A stretch of DNA of 64,000 bases from CAMCTV01 sp964420985 (GTDB lineage Bacteria > Bacteroidota > Bacteroidia > Flavobacteriales_D > Sanyastnellaceae), in NCBI GenBank assembly GCA_964420985.1, contig CAYQUT010000006.1:62001-126000 (forward strand), written 5' to 3'. The translations under genes and the position numbers were made by a program. The notes beneath the pieces were generated by a model. It was not told where the DNA came from. It worked only from the letters and a program-made list of their open reading frames with translations, and did no database searches. Positions within the stretch are counted from its first letter, which is position 1. Every line of letters begins with the position of its first letter. Below are positions 25,696 to 35,126 of the stretch, one piece after another.

Positions 25696-26961
25696 ATGTC
25701 ATATTTCTTTACTTCAGAGTCCGTATCAGAGGGACACCCAGATAAAGTTGCTGATCAAATTTCAGATGCACTTATCGATCATTTCTTGGCTTTTGATGCT
25801 GACTCCAAAGTTGCCTGCGAAACGTTAGTTACAACAGGTCAAGTGGTGCTTGCAGGAGAAGTAAAATCCAATACGTATTTGGATGTGCAGAACATCACCC
25901 GTGATGTTATCAAAGAAATTGGCTACACCAAAAGTGAGTACATGTTTGAAGCCAATTCTTGTGGAATTTTATCCGCCATACATGAGCAATCACCAGACAT
26001 CAATCAGGGTGTTGAGCGCAAGAAAAAGGAAGACCAAGGTGCGGGTGACCAAGGGATGATGTTTGGATACGCTTCCAACGAAACCGATAATTTTATGCCT
26101 CTGCCTTTGGAATTGGCACACATGTTACTGAGAGAGTTAGCGGCTATTCGCAAAGAGGGAAAATTAATGAAATACCTTCGTCCAGATGCCAAAAGTCAAG
26201 TGACCATTGAGTATTCAGATGATCACAAAGCTTTGGGTATTACAGCTATCGTTATTTCTACACAACATGATGATTTTGACAAGAACGATAAAAAGATGTT
26301 GGACAAAATCAAGAAAGATGTTCAAGACATTCTCATTCCTCGTGTCATGAAGCAATGTCCTACGCGCGTTCAGAAATTGTTTAAGTCAAATTATGCTTTG
26401 CATGTTAACCCAACCGGTAAGTTCGTTATCGGTGGACCTCACGGAGATACAGGCTTAACGGGAAGAAAGATTATTGTAGATACCTATGGAGGTAAAGGCG
26501 CCCATGGTGGTGGAGCTTTTTCAGGGAAAGATCCAAGCAAGGTAGACAGGAGTGCAGCTTATGCCACAAGACACATTGCGCGCAACTTGGTATCCGCCGG
26601 CGTTTGTGATGAGGCCTTGGTTCAAGTGGCTTATGCCATTGGTGTAGCAGATCCAGTAGGACTTTATGTCAATACGTATGGTACCTCAAAAGTAAAAATG
26701 TCGGATGGTGAATTAGCCGCGGCTATTTTAAAAATGAAAGAATGCAGCCTACGCCCATATCAAATTGAGCAAAGATTCAAATTGCGCACACCCATTTACA
26801 GAGAGACTGCCGCATATGGCCACATGGGAAGAAAGTGTGAGATTAAATCAAAGACATTTAAAGATGGAAGTGGTAAAGTAAAAACCATGAAGGTTGAACT
26901 TTTCCCTTGGGAAAAAGACAATCTAGTGGGTCTTTTCAAAAAGACTTTCAAGGTTAAATAA
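25696..26961 (+). CDS. metK: S-adenosylmethionine synthase
   Basis: Makes S-adenosylmethionine from methionine and ATP. The 421-residue protein carries TSESVSEGHPDKVADQISDA, GDQGMMFGYASNET, the catalytic loop GGPHGDTGLTGRKIIVDTYG and GGGAFSGKDPSKVDRSAAY. The length is somewhat over the usual 385-400, because of extra residues near the dispensable middle and C-terminus (KTFKDGSGKVKTMKVELF), a form I associate with Bacteroidota. It has its own promoter and terminator. Nearby RsmE and UvrA make no pathway link. Confidence 0.97.
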   Translation: MSYFFTSESVSEGHPDKVADQISDALIDHFLAFDADSKVACETLVTTGQVVLAGEVKSNTYLDVQNITRDVIKEIGYTKSEYMFEANSCGILSAIHEQSPDINQGVERKKKEDQGAGDQGMMFGYASNETDNFMPLPLELAHMLLRELAAIRKEGKLMKYLRPDAKSQVTIEYSDDHKALGITAIVISTQHDDFDKNDKKMLDKIKKDVQDILIPRVMKQCPTRVQKLFKSNYALHVNPTGKFVIGGPHGDTGLTGRKIIVDTYGGKGAHGGGAFSGKDPSKVDRSAAYATRHIARNLVSAGVCDEALVQVAYAIGVADPVGLYVNTYGTSKVKMSDGELAAAILKMKECSLRPYQIEQRFKLRTPIYRETAAYGHMGRKCEIKSKTFKDGSGKVKTMKVELFPWEKDNLVGLFKKTFKVK

Positions 26962-26970
26962 TCAAATATC

Positions 26971-26995
26971 AAAGGCGCCGCAAGGCGCTTTTTTT
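26971..26995 (+). terminator. Rho-independent terminator of metK
   Basis: AAAGGCGCC-GCAA-GGCGCTTTT forms a GNRA-type tetraloop hairpin with one G-T wobble, followed by more Ts, 10 bp after the stop codon. Confidence 0.92.
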
Positions 26996-27045
26996 ATGAT
27001 GAATGTTTTCCTCAAATTGTTGTGATTTTCTGTAATTTAGTCACT

Positions 27046-30000
27046 ATGAAAAACCCCACCAAGTTTCTTGTGCTTCTTTTTATTTTGTGGTGTAACATTG
27101 AAGATACCCAAGCTCAAAACAGTGTTCCCTTTCAGTGGACTGAGGCCATGTTAACCGCCATTCGAAATGACTTTGCTCGTCCTCCAATGACTGCAAGAAA
27201 TCTGCAGCATTTTTCCATGGCCATGTATGATGCATGGGCCGCCTATGATGATGAGGCAGCAACTTTGTTTTTGGGCAAGACCTACAATGGATTCACCTGC
27301 CCTTATTCCGGAATTCTGCAACCCGACGATAGGTTAGCTGCTCAAAATATGGCCATGAGTTATGCAGCGTACAGAATCATTCGAAATCGCTACATCAATT
27401 CTCCAGGTTGGGGAACGGTAACATTGCCTTATGTGACAACTTTAATGGGTGAGCTGGGGTACGACATCAATTTCTCATCTGTGGATTATTCTACAGGTAA
27501 TCCTGCCGCTTTGGGGAATTATATTGCTGCAAGAATAATCTCTTACGGAAATGGCGATGGATCCAATCAGTTGATGAATTATGCCAATCAATACTACACC
27601 CCATTGAACCCCGCTTTGTTTCCAACTTTGCCAGGAACAAATGGTATTATTGATGCCAATCGCTGGCAGCCGTTAAGTTTGAGTGTATTTATTGATCAAA
27701 ATGGCAATTTGCTTTCTGGAGCTCCGCCATTTATGGGTCCGGAGTGGGGCAATGTGAAGCCCTTTGCTATGGATAATGATGATTTAACAATTCAACAGCG
27801 GGATGGATACGATTGGAAGGTTTATCACGATCCAGGTCCTTTCCCTTTGTTGGGAGAGACTGGGGAGGGCATCAATGACCTGTACAAATGGAATTTTGCT
27901 TTGGTGGCAGCTTGGGGTTCTCATTTAGATCCAAATGATGAAGAGATAATCGATATTTCTCCCAAGAGCGTGGGTAATGCAACATTACCCACCTCTTTTG
28001 AAGATCAAATGAATTTTTATGATTTTGAAAATGGGGGGGATAATGGCATTGGTCACAACATAAACCCCATCACCAATCAGCCCTATGCGGAGCAATGGGT
28101 GTATCGGGGGGATTACACGAGGATTTTAGCTGAATTTTGGGCGGATGGGCCCAATTCAGAGACGCCACCAGGTCATTGGTTCAAGATTTTAAATTATGTG
28201 ATTACCGAGATGCAAGGCACTTTTTTGTGGGAAGGAAATGAGTCAGTAGATGAAACGGAATTCTGTGTTAGGGCATATTTGACATTGGGTGGTGCCGTCC
28301 ATGATGCAGCCATTTCTGCTTGGGGTATCAAAGGATTTTATGATGGGGTGCGCCCCATTAGTGCCATAAGATATATGGCCGAAAAAGGGCAATCATCTGA
28401 TCCCAGTCAACCTCATTATCATCCTGATGGTTTTCCATTGATTCCCGGTTTCTCAGAATTGGTCCAACCGGGTGACCCCCTTGCAGGAGCTGACAATGAA
28501 AACGTCAATAAGGTCAAGTTGTATTCTTGGAATGGTCCTGAATTGATTGACAATCCAGACACAGACATGGCAGGAGTGGGTTGGATTTTAGGAGAAAAAT
28601 GGTATCCTTATCAACGACCCACTTTTGTAACGCCTCCATTTGCTGGATATGTCTCGGGTCATTCCACTTATTCTCGTGCGGCTGCCGATGTCATGACTGC
28701 AATCACAGGTACCCCTTATTTTCCTGGAGGGATGGGAACTTTTGAGGCTCCCATGAATCAGTATTTGGTTTTTGAAGAGGGTCCCTCCATGAATGTTCAA
28801 TTGCAATGGGCCACCTATCAAGATGCCAGTGATCAATGTAGTTTGTCCCGCATTTGGGGAGGAATTCACCCCCCAATGGATGATATTGCAGGTAGAGTCA
28901 TCGGATCTGCTGTTGCTGCTGATGCAGTGGCAAAAGCGGATGGCCTGTGGTTGGATACTTTACCGAAAATTGTCTTTTTGGAGTGTCCAACTTTTGTGAA
29001 CGATGCGGTTTGTCAAGATACACTCGATGTTATCGCTCACTTTGATCAACCCATGTCCACCAATTGGGGACCCAATTTGGATTTTGTCAATGGTGATTTG
29101 TCTTCGGACCTTACTTATGTGGATGTCAATTGGATAAATGACTCTACCTATCGTTGGCGTTTTGTTGTCCAGGATAACAACCATGTGATCAATAATATTG
29201 ATGTTAAAATTATGGGCGCTGCCAATATCAATGGGACTTTACAACGCATCAAATACGGAAATGATATTTTTACAATTGATACAGAGAATCCTTTTGTAAT
29301 GGAATTGAATACGAATTTGGAAATGATCAATGAAGCCACCATTCAACAAAATCAATTTTTGGTGAATGCCAATTTCAATGAACCCGTTACACTTGTCGAT
29401 GCTCAATTGATTTCTAACAGTCTTACCCTTCAAAGTGCAGAATTAACCTCATTGAACATTGAAAGCAATAGCATTCTTCTTTCTTATCATTTGCCAGATG
29501 TAAATGAGGAATTTTCTTCCCCAACCATTCAGTTGGGTGGTTGGAGAGATTTGGCAGGAAATGAAATGATCATTTTTGACACGCTCTTAACCAATACTTT
29601 TATTGATACCCAATCCCCTAGTGTTATCAATTGGGGAGTGAGTGATGGAATGCTCGATGAGAGTTTGGTTGGAGGAACTTGGTTGGTGCAAGTTCAATTT
29701 GATGAACCCATGTCAGATACTAGTTTTCCATTGTTAACGATTCCCGCACCAATGGATGTTTCTATGCTTTCTCAGCAATGGTTGGACGCTGAGACATTTG
29801 AATGGGCTTTTGTTATCAATGACAACAATCAAAATCAATTGGATCTAATCATCTCAACAACGATGGCAGTGGATTTAATGGGTAATTTCAGTGATACAAG
29901 CTATTTCAATGAAAGCATTGATTGGGAAATGAATCCGTGGGTGGAGTCTCTTGGATGCGTGGATTCTTCAGCGTGCAATTTTAATGCTTTGGCCAACACG

Positions 30001-30345
30001 GATGATGGCAGTTGTATTCTTCCGCTCTCACCATGTGATGATGGTGATTCGTTAACGGTCAATGATATGGTTCAACTCGATTGTACTTGTGAAGGTGAAT
30101 GGGTTCAACAGATTGAAGAATTGGGATTCTCTGATTTTATTTATCCCAATCCATCATCTGATTTTTTAAACATCAAGGGCGATGGTGAAGTTTGGATTTT
30201 TGATGCACAAGGAAAGTTGATTTGGAATAAATTGATCCAGGGTTCAATCAGGATTGATGTTCAAAATTGGGCCAATGGATCATATACCGTCAAAAAGTCG
30301 GGTAGCAGTTGGAATTGGATAAAATCCGGTGCCACTGGAAAATGA
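27046..30345 (+). CDS. Secreted vanadium-dependent haloperoxidase/PAP2-type protein with T9SS sorting domain
   Basis: A 1099-residue secreted protein starting at ATG 27046 (signal peptide ending ..DTQAQ). Residues about 25-640 form a VHPO/PAP2 helical domain. All vanadate/phosphate-binding elements are present: K429-x6-R436-P, S537-G538-H539 in YVSGHSTYSR, and S601-R602-x5-H608 in SRIWGGIHPP. Residues 650-970 contain Ig-like beta domains, followed by a Cys-rich GCVDSSACNFNALANTDDGSC module as found in the giant adhesin upstream. A type A sorting domain (FIYPNPSSDFLNI) ends the protein. It may act as a haloperoxidase or a phosphatase; the sequence alone does not decide. The gene stands alone between metK and ppk1. 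Confidence 0.9.
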   Translation: MKNPTKFLVLLFILWCNIEDTQAQNSVPFQWTEAMLTAIRNDFARPPMTARNLQHFSMAMYDAWAAYDDEAATLFLGKTYNGFTCPYSGILQPDDRLAAQNMAMSYAAYRIIRNRYINSPGWGTVTLPYVTTLMGELGYDINFSSVDYSTGNPAALGNYIAARIISYGNGDGSNQLMNYANQYYTPLNPALFPTLPGTNGIIDANRWQPLSLSVFIDQNGNLLSGAPPFMGPEWGNVKPFAMDNDDLTIQQRDGYDWKVYHDPGPFPLLGETGEGINDLYKWNFALVAAWGSHLDPNDEEIIDISPKSVGNATLPTSFEDQMNFYDFENGGDNGIGHNINPITNQPYAEQWVYRGDYTRILAEFWADGPNSETPPGHWFKILNYVITEMQGTFLWEGNESVDETEFCVRAYLTLGGAVHDAAISAWGIKGFYDGVRPISAIRYMAEKGQSSDPSQPHYHPDGFPLIPGFSELVQPGDPLAGADNENVNKVKLYSWNGPELIDNPDTDMAGVGWILGEKWYPYQRPTFVTPPFAGYVSGHSTYSRAAADVMTAITGTPYFPGGMGTFEAPMNQYLVFEEGPSMNVQLQWATYQDASDQCSLSRIWGGIHPPMDDIAGRVIGSAVAADAVAKADGLWLDTLPKIVFLECPTFVNDAVCQDTLDVIAHFDQPMSTNWGPNLDFVNGDLSSDLTYVDVNWINDSTYRWRFVVQDNNHVINNIDVKIMGAANINGTLQRIKYGNDIFTIDTENPFVMELNTNLEMINEATIQQNQFLVNANFNEPVTLVDAQLISNSLTLQSAELTSLNIESNSILLSYHLPDVNEEFSSPTIQLGGWRDLAGNEMIIFDTLLTNTFIDTQSPSVINWGVSDGMLDESLVGGTWLVQVQFDEPMSDTSFPLLTIPAPMDVSMLSQQWLDAETFEWAFVINDNNQNQLDLIISTTMAVDLMGNFSDTSYFNESIDWEMNPWVESLGCVDSSACNFNALANTDDGSCILPLSPCDDGDSLTVNDMVQLDCTCEGEWVQQIEELGFSDFIYPNPSSDFLNIKGDGEVWIFDAQGKLIWNKLIQGSIRIDVQNWANGSYTVKKSGSSWNWIKSGATGK

Positions 30346-30371
30346 TAGCATTCCGTTAACATAAAATCAAA

Positions 30372-32438
30372 ATGATGAAATCATCTTTGAACGCTATGGA
30401 GAAAAGGGTAATTAGTGTTCAAAGAGAGCTTTCTTGGCTTCAATTTAATGAAAGGGTATTGTTTGAAGCCTCTGATGTCAAGAATCCGCTGGTCTCACGT
30501 GTACATTTTTTGGGAATTTTTTCTAGTAATTTGGATGAGTTTTTTAAGGTTCGAATTGCTTCTCTGAACAGAGAATTGAAAGCGCTTAAAGGCAAGAAAG
30601 GCAATCCGCTGGACATCATTCATGATCGAGTGATTGAATTGCAATGGGAGTTTGATCGAATTTTTGAAAGTACAAAGCGGGCATTGGCCAAAGTAGGTGT
30701 GCACTTCAAGAATGAAAGACAATTAAGTCCAGCCCAAAAGAATTATGTAGATCATTATTTTGATGATGAAATTCGTCATCACATTATCCCCATTTTGATG
30801 GCGCCCAGCATGCCACTTCCACCCTTAAAAGACAACGCACTTTATTTGGTGGTTGAGGTAGTATTAAAAGACAAGACAAGAAAGGTTCATGCCCTTATTG
30901 AAGTTCCAGATACCATTGGAAGGTGGGTTGTTTTGCCTACTGAAAATGATGAAAAGCATGTCATGTTTTTAGAGGATGTTATCCGTTATAACTTAAAGAA
31001 GATTTTTTCCATTTATTCCATTGCCAGCGTAAAAGCTTTTGATATCAAAGTCGTGCGTGATGCCGAGTATGAAATTGAAAATGATTTTTCGAAGAGTGTT
31101 TACGATAAAATTTCCAAGAGCATTCAGCAGCGCAGCAAGGGAGATTATGTGAGGATTAATTTCGATCATGAAATCCCAGAAGACTTATTGCATTTGCTTC
31201 TGACCAAAACAAAGATTAAAAATCCACAGAATATTATTCCCGGAGGCAGATACCACAATAAAAAAGATTTATTGAATTTTCCGGACTTTGGAAATCCAAC
31301 TTGGGTTTATCCAAAAAGAAGGAGTATATCGCATCCTGCTTTCAAAAAAGCAGGTAATATCCTTGATACTTTCAACAAGAAGGATGTGTTGTTGCATTTC
31401 CCCTATCAAAGATTTTCCCATATTTTGGATTTACTCCGGGCAGCAGCAATTGACCCACAGGTAAGGACCATTCGCATTTCTATGTACCGCATTGCCCACG
31501 ATTCACACATTCTACATGCCCTTGTGAATGCCGCCAAGAATGGAAAAAAGGTGGTGGCCTTGGTGGAGGTCCAGGCTCGTTTCGATGAGGAACACAATTT
31601 GCAAATTACCAAAATGTTGCAAGCCGCAGGGGTAAAAGTCATTCCCGGTATTCCCGGATTAAAGGTGCATTGTAAAGTTTTTCAGATTAGCAGAAAAATC
31701 AATGGGAGAACAGTACGAATTACACACATCGGTACGGGAAATTTCCATGAGAAAACAGCACGCATTTATTCAGACACCTCCCTTTTGACGACCAATGTAG
31801 ATTTGGGAAGAGAGGTGCGCAGTTTGTTTCATTTCTTTGAAGCCAATTTCCACCGTCCTCAATTTAGACACCTTGTGGTTTCTCCTTTTAATACCCGAAG
31901 AAAGCTCATGGATTGGATTGCGGATGAGATCAAAGAGGCTAAGAAAGGGAAAAAAGCACTAGTGGTGATAAAGGTCAATAATCTGGTGGATGATGGCGTT
32001 ATCAAGAAATTACTGGAGGCAGCGGAAAGTGGAGTAGAAGTGAAGTTGGTGATCAGAGGAGTTTGCCTTTTACAGCCCACATCAGAGAATCAAAAGAAGA
32101 ACATAAGTATGCGCAGCATATTGGGTAGATACCTGGAGCACAGCCGTATTTTTGTTTTTGGAGTCGGAAAGAGAGAACGAATTTTTATTGGCAGTGCGGA
32201 TATGATGGTGAGAAATTTGGATTACAGGATAGAAGTGTTGGCACCCATTCTTGATTCCGAATTGCGCGCTGAATTGAAATCTTGGTTGGACATTCAATTT
32301 GATTCAATGGCTAAAGCCAGGTGTTTGGAGTTGGAAAGAATCAATCAGTTGGTTTGCAGTGTTATTCAGTCAAAGTCAATAGATACGCAGGAGAAATACT
32401 ATCAACGATTACTTGAAAATTCAGAATCACATACATGA
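30372..32438 (+). CDS. ppk1: Polyphosphate kinase 1
   Basis: Reversibly polymerises the ATP gamma-phosphate into inorganic polyphosphate. The 688-residue protein has the N-terminal RELSWLQFNERVLFEA, the head domain, and two phospholipase-D-like catalytic halves. The autophosphorylated His lies in GLKVHCKVFQISR, with HIGTGNFHEKTARIYSD and a second site FIGSADMMVRNLDYRIEV. Start choice is between ATG 30372, 30375 and 30396. It overlaps the exopolyphosphatase gene by 4 bp, so synthesis and breakdown enzymes are coupled. A single GTTAACA lies just upstream but not the double repeat seen in the phosphate block further on. Confidence 0.96.
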   Translation: MMKSSLNAMEKRVISVQRELSWLQFNERVLFEASDVKNPLVSRVHFLGIFSSNLDEFFKVRIASLNRELKALKGKKGNPLDIIHDRVIELQWEFDRIFESTKRALAKVGVHFKNERQLSPAQKNYVDHYFDDEIRHHIIPILMAPSMPLPPLKDNALYLVVEVVLKDKTRKVHALIEVPDTIGRWVVLPTENDEKHVMFLEDVIRYNLKKIFSIYSIASVKAFDIKVVRDAEYEIENDFSKSVYDKISKSIQQRSKGDYVRINFDHEIPEDLLHLLLTKTKIKNPQNIIPGGRYHNKKDLLNFPDFGNPTWVYPKRRSISHPAFKKAGNILDTFNKKDVLLHFPYQRFSHILDLLRAAAIDPQVRTIRISMYRIAHDSHILHALVNAAKNGKKVVALVEVQARFDEEHNLQITKMLQAAGVKVIPGIPGLKVHCKVFQISRKINGRTVRITHIGTGNFHEKTARIYSDTSLLTTNVDLGREVRSLFHFFEANFHRPQFRHLVVSPFNTRRKLMDWIADEIKEAKKGKKALVVIKVNNLVDDGVIKKLLEAAESGVEVKLVIRGVCLLQPTSENQKKNISMRSILGRYLEHSRIFVFGVGKRERIFIGSADMMVRNLDYRIEVLAPILDSELRAELKSWLDIQFDSMAKARCLELERINQLVCSVIQSKSIDTQEKYYQRLLENSESHT

Positions 32439-33334
32439 GGATTGCCGCCATTGATATAGGATCTAACGCCGTTAGATTATTTGTCGCTCAAGTTCATCAA
32501 AATGAAGACGGAGTTCTGATGGAGAAATTACTGCACACCAGGGTGCCTATCCGATTGGGAGGCGATGTTTTTACTTTTGGTAAGGTGTCTGTTGAGCGCG
32601 CTAATCAATTGGCTTTGACCATCAAGGGATTTGCCTCTATTATTGAAGCCCTGGCCATTGAGGAGGTCAGAGCCTGCGCCACAAGCGCTCTTAGAAGCGC
32701 AGAGAATCGTGACTCCGTTGTAAAACAAGTCAAAAAAATTTCGGGAATCGAAATCAAAATATTATCAGGAAGTGAAGAAGCGGAAATGATTTTCGGTAAT
32801 TTTAGTCATTATCAATTGCCGAAGGAACATCATTATCTTTTTATTGATGTAGGTGGCGGAAGCACAGAATTGACGTTGATTGAGAGAGGACTAAAGAAGG
32901 CTTCGCAGTCTTTTGAAGTGGGTACAGTAAGGATGCTACTCAATGACCAAAAGAAACTTCCAAAGGCTGTTTTTGAATGGTTGTCACAGCACATTAATCC
33001 CAAAATGAAGTACCATGCCATTGCTACAGGTGGCAATATTAATAGTGCCATTAAAATATTAGAGAAAAAATCACGTGAGTTTGTCTCTTTGGAGGAGTTG
33101 AATAATTTAAAAAAGCAACTGAGTCGTTGTTCCAAAGAGCAACGAATGCGCAAGTACAAATTGCGCGAAGACAGAGCTGATGTCATTGTACCCGCACTAA
33201 ATATCTATACTCAAATTGCGGATGAAGTTGAAATAGAGGAGTTGTTGGCGCCTAAATTCGGTTTGGCCGATGGAATAGTGCTTGAGGTTTTAGAATCCAA
33301 GGGAATAAAAGATTTTAAATTGATATCTGCATAG
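32435..33334 (+). CDS. Exopolyphosphatase, Ppx/GppA family
   Basis: A 299-residue ASKHA-fold phosphatase that removes terminal phosphate from polyphosphate or converts pppGpp to ppGpp. Phosphate-binding loops are AIDIGSNAVRLFVAQV and FIDVGGGSTELTLIERG, with RACATSALRSAENR between and AIATGGNINSAIKIL later. It is the short form lacking the C-terminal HD-like domain of E. coli Ppx. The start overlaps the ppk1 stop by 4 bp, which favours polyphosphate as the substrate. Confidence 0.93.
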   Translation: MRIAAIDIGSNAVRLFVAQVHQNEDGVLMEKLLHTRVPIRLGGDVFTFGKVSVERANQLALTIKGFASIIEALAIEEVRACATSALRSAENRDSVVKQVKKISGIEIKILSGSEEAEMIFGNFSHYQLPKEHHYLFIDVGGGSTELTLIERGLKKASQSFEVGTVRMLLNDQKKLPKAVFEWLSQHINPKMKYHAIATGGNINSAIKILEKKSREFVSLEELNNLKKQLSRCSKEQRMRKYKLREDRADVIVPALNIYTQIADEVEIEELLAPKFGLADGIVLEVLESKGIKDFKLISA

Positions 33335-33335
33335 C

Positions 33336-35066
33336 ATGAAAGATGAGTTGATTCCCAAGTCGACTTTGGCCAAAGTATTGAAGACGCATGAGCGAAATCC
33401 ATTGTTGGAAGTTGTTCAACAGGTTACACGTCTCAATGCCATCAATGAGTTATACGCTCAAGTTAGTGATAAGAAAGGAGAAGCTTTTGTTGATGGTCTT
33501 TTTGAACAGTTAAGCATTAAGCCCCAGTGGAAAAAGGACCAATTGAATGCCATTCCAAAAGAGGGTCCTTTGGTGGTGGTTTGCAATCACCCTTTTGGTG
33601 CAATGGATGGTCTGATGGCCTTGAAAATGATGCTTCAAGTAAGAAGTGATATCAAGGTAATGGCCAATTTTATTTTATCCGAAGTTAAACCGATAAGTGA
33701 ATTTTTTTTCGCGGTTAACCCATTCGAGAATCAGGCCAATAGGAACAGTAGGGCTGGTCTTAGAGCATCTTTGGAACATGTTCAATCGGGTGGTTGTTTG
33801 ATTGTCTTTCCGGCCGGTGAAGTGAGTACTTTACCCAAAGGTAAGCTAAAGCATCCTGTGGATAAGCGCTGGGCAGATTCAGTGATGAAGTTGATTCAAA
33901 AGACAACGGCTACAGTATTGCCCGTTTATTTTTATGGGGACAATTCCTATCTCTTTCATCTTCTGGGGAAAATTCATCCTCAATTGCGCACCATAGCGCT
34001 GCCATCTGAATTTTTAAGAAAGCGCAACAAAGAGTTGGTAGTAGAAATAGGTCACCCCATACCTCATAAGGACTGGAGTGTAATAGAAGATGTGGCACAA
34101 CTCAACCGATTTTTCAGATCACGCGTCTATGCTTTGAGTTATCAATTTGAGGTGCGTCGAAGATTCTTTGCTCCCCGATTGTGGTTTAAAAAACAAAATG
34201 CACAAGAATCGGTGGGTTATCCCGCCTTTAACCAGGATATAAGAAAGGAGATCATGGAAATAGAGGACGCCATGATTCTAGAACAATCTGGCTTTACCTG
34301 CTATGCAGTGAAGGCTCACCGCATACCCAATTTGCTGCATGAAATTGGGCGCTTACGAGAAATAACCTTCAGAGAAGTCGGTGAGGGTACAGGTAAATCA
34401 TTGGATCTAGATGAATACGATTTCTATTATTATCACTTGATTCTTTGGCACAAAGAAAATCAAGAGTTGGTGGGTGCATATCGCATTGGTTTGGGTTCTG
34501 AGATTATTGATTTATATGGCAGAAAGGGTTTTTATACCCATTCACTCTTTAAAATGAAACGGGAATTCAAGCCCTATCTCAAAAGAAGTATTGAATTAGG
34601 TAGGTCTTTTATTGTGTCAAAATATCAAAAGCAGCGTTGGCCTTTATTTCTATTGTGGCAAGGTATAACCATTTTTATGGATCATTTTTCAGAAGTCAAG
34701 TACATCATAGGACCTGTAAGTATGAGTGACCACTACAACCGGTTGTCCAAGGAGTTGATGATTCAGTTCTTGCTTCAAGAACACAGTGATAAGGAATTGT
34801 CCAAATGGGTTAGGCCCAGACACAAGGTGGTAATGAAAGACCGGATTGATAGAGAGGCGTTATTGTTAACCGTTAAAAAGGAAATAAAACAGTTGGATAA
34901 GTTGATTGGTCAAATAGAACCAATGGGATTGTCCATGCCTGTTTTGTACAAAAAATATTTGGCACAAAATGCAAAGATTTTGGCCTTCAATCGTGATCCT
35001 TTATTTAATAACGCCATCGATGGTTTTATGATTTTGAATATTGAAGATATGCCGCGAGAGAAATAA
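33336..35066 (+). CDS. Bifunctional acyltransferase, OlsF-like (PlsC domain fused to OlsB/GNAT-type N-acyltransferase)
   Basis: A 576-residue fusion. The N-terminal lysophospholipid-acyltransferase domain has the NHPFGAMDG catalytic motif (about residue 84; N-H-x4-D) and FPAGEVS. The C-terminal half (about 300-500) resembles OlsB-type N-acyltransferases of the GNAT/hemolysin family (RLREITFREVGEGTGKSLDL, LVGAYRIGLG). This order matches OlsF, which in Flavobacterium and Serratia makes ornithine lipids by N- and O-acylation. Glycine or another amino acid could be the head group instead. Phosphorus-free lipids made by such enzymes often replace phospholipids in low phosphate, which fits the ppk1-ppx operon it belongs to (2 bp gap). 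Confidence 0.85.
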   Translation: MKDELIPKSTLAKVLKTHERNPLLEVVQQVTRLNAINELYAQVSDKKGEAFVDGLFEQLSIKPQWKKDQLNAIPKEGPLVVVCNHPFGAMDGLMALKMMLQVRSDIKVMANFILSEVKPISEFFFAVNPFENQANRNSRAGLRASLEHVQSGGCLIVFPAGEVSTLPKGKLKHPVDKRWADSVMKLIQKTTATVLPVYFYGDNSYLFHLLGKIHPQLRTIALPSEFLRKRNKELVVEIGHPIPHKDWSVIEDVAQLNRFFRSRVYALSYQFEVRRRFFAPRLWFKKQNAQESVGYPAFNQDIRKEIMEIEDAMILEQSGFTCYAVKAHRIPNLLHEIGRLREITFREVGEGTGKSLDLDEYDFYYYHLILWHKENQELVGAYRIGLGSEIIDLYGRKGFYTHSLFKMKREFKPYLKRSIELGRSFIVSKYQKQRWPLFLLWQGITIFMDHFSEVKYIIGPVSMSDHYNRLSKELMIQFLLQEHSDKELSKWVRPRHKVVMKDRIDREALLLTVKKEIKQLDKLIGQIEPMGLSMPVLYKKYLAQNAKILAFNRDPLFNNAIDGFMILNIEDMPREK

Positions 35067-35078
35067 ATTTTGCGACAG

Positions 35079-35109
35079 AAAAAAGGGGACTAAAAAGTCC
35101 CCTTTTTTT
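35079..35109. terminator. Bidirectional terminator between convergent genes
   Basis: Arms AAAAAAGGGGAC (35079-35090) and GTCCCCTTTTTT (35097-35108) with a TAAAAA loop give a strong hairpin with A-run and T-run on opposite sides. It ends both the ppk1 operon and the minus-strand T9SS gene. Confidence 0.93.
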
Positions 35110-35126
35110 ATTGGAATGATTGAATA

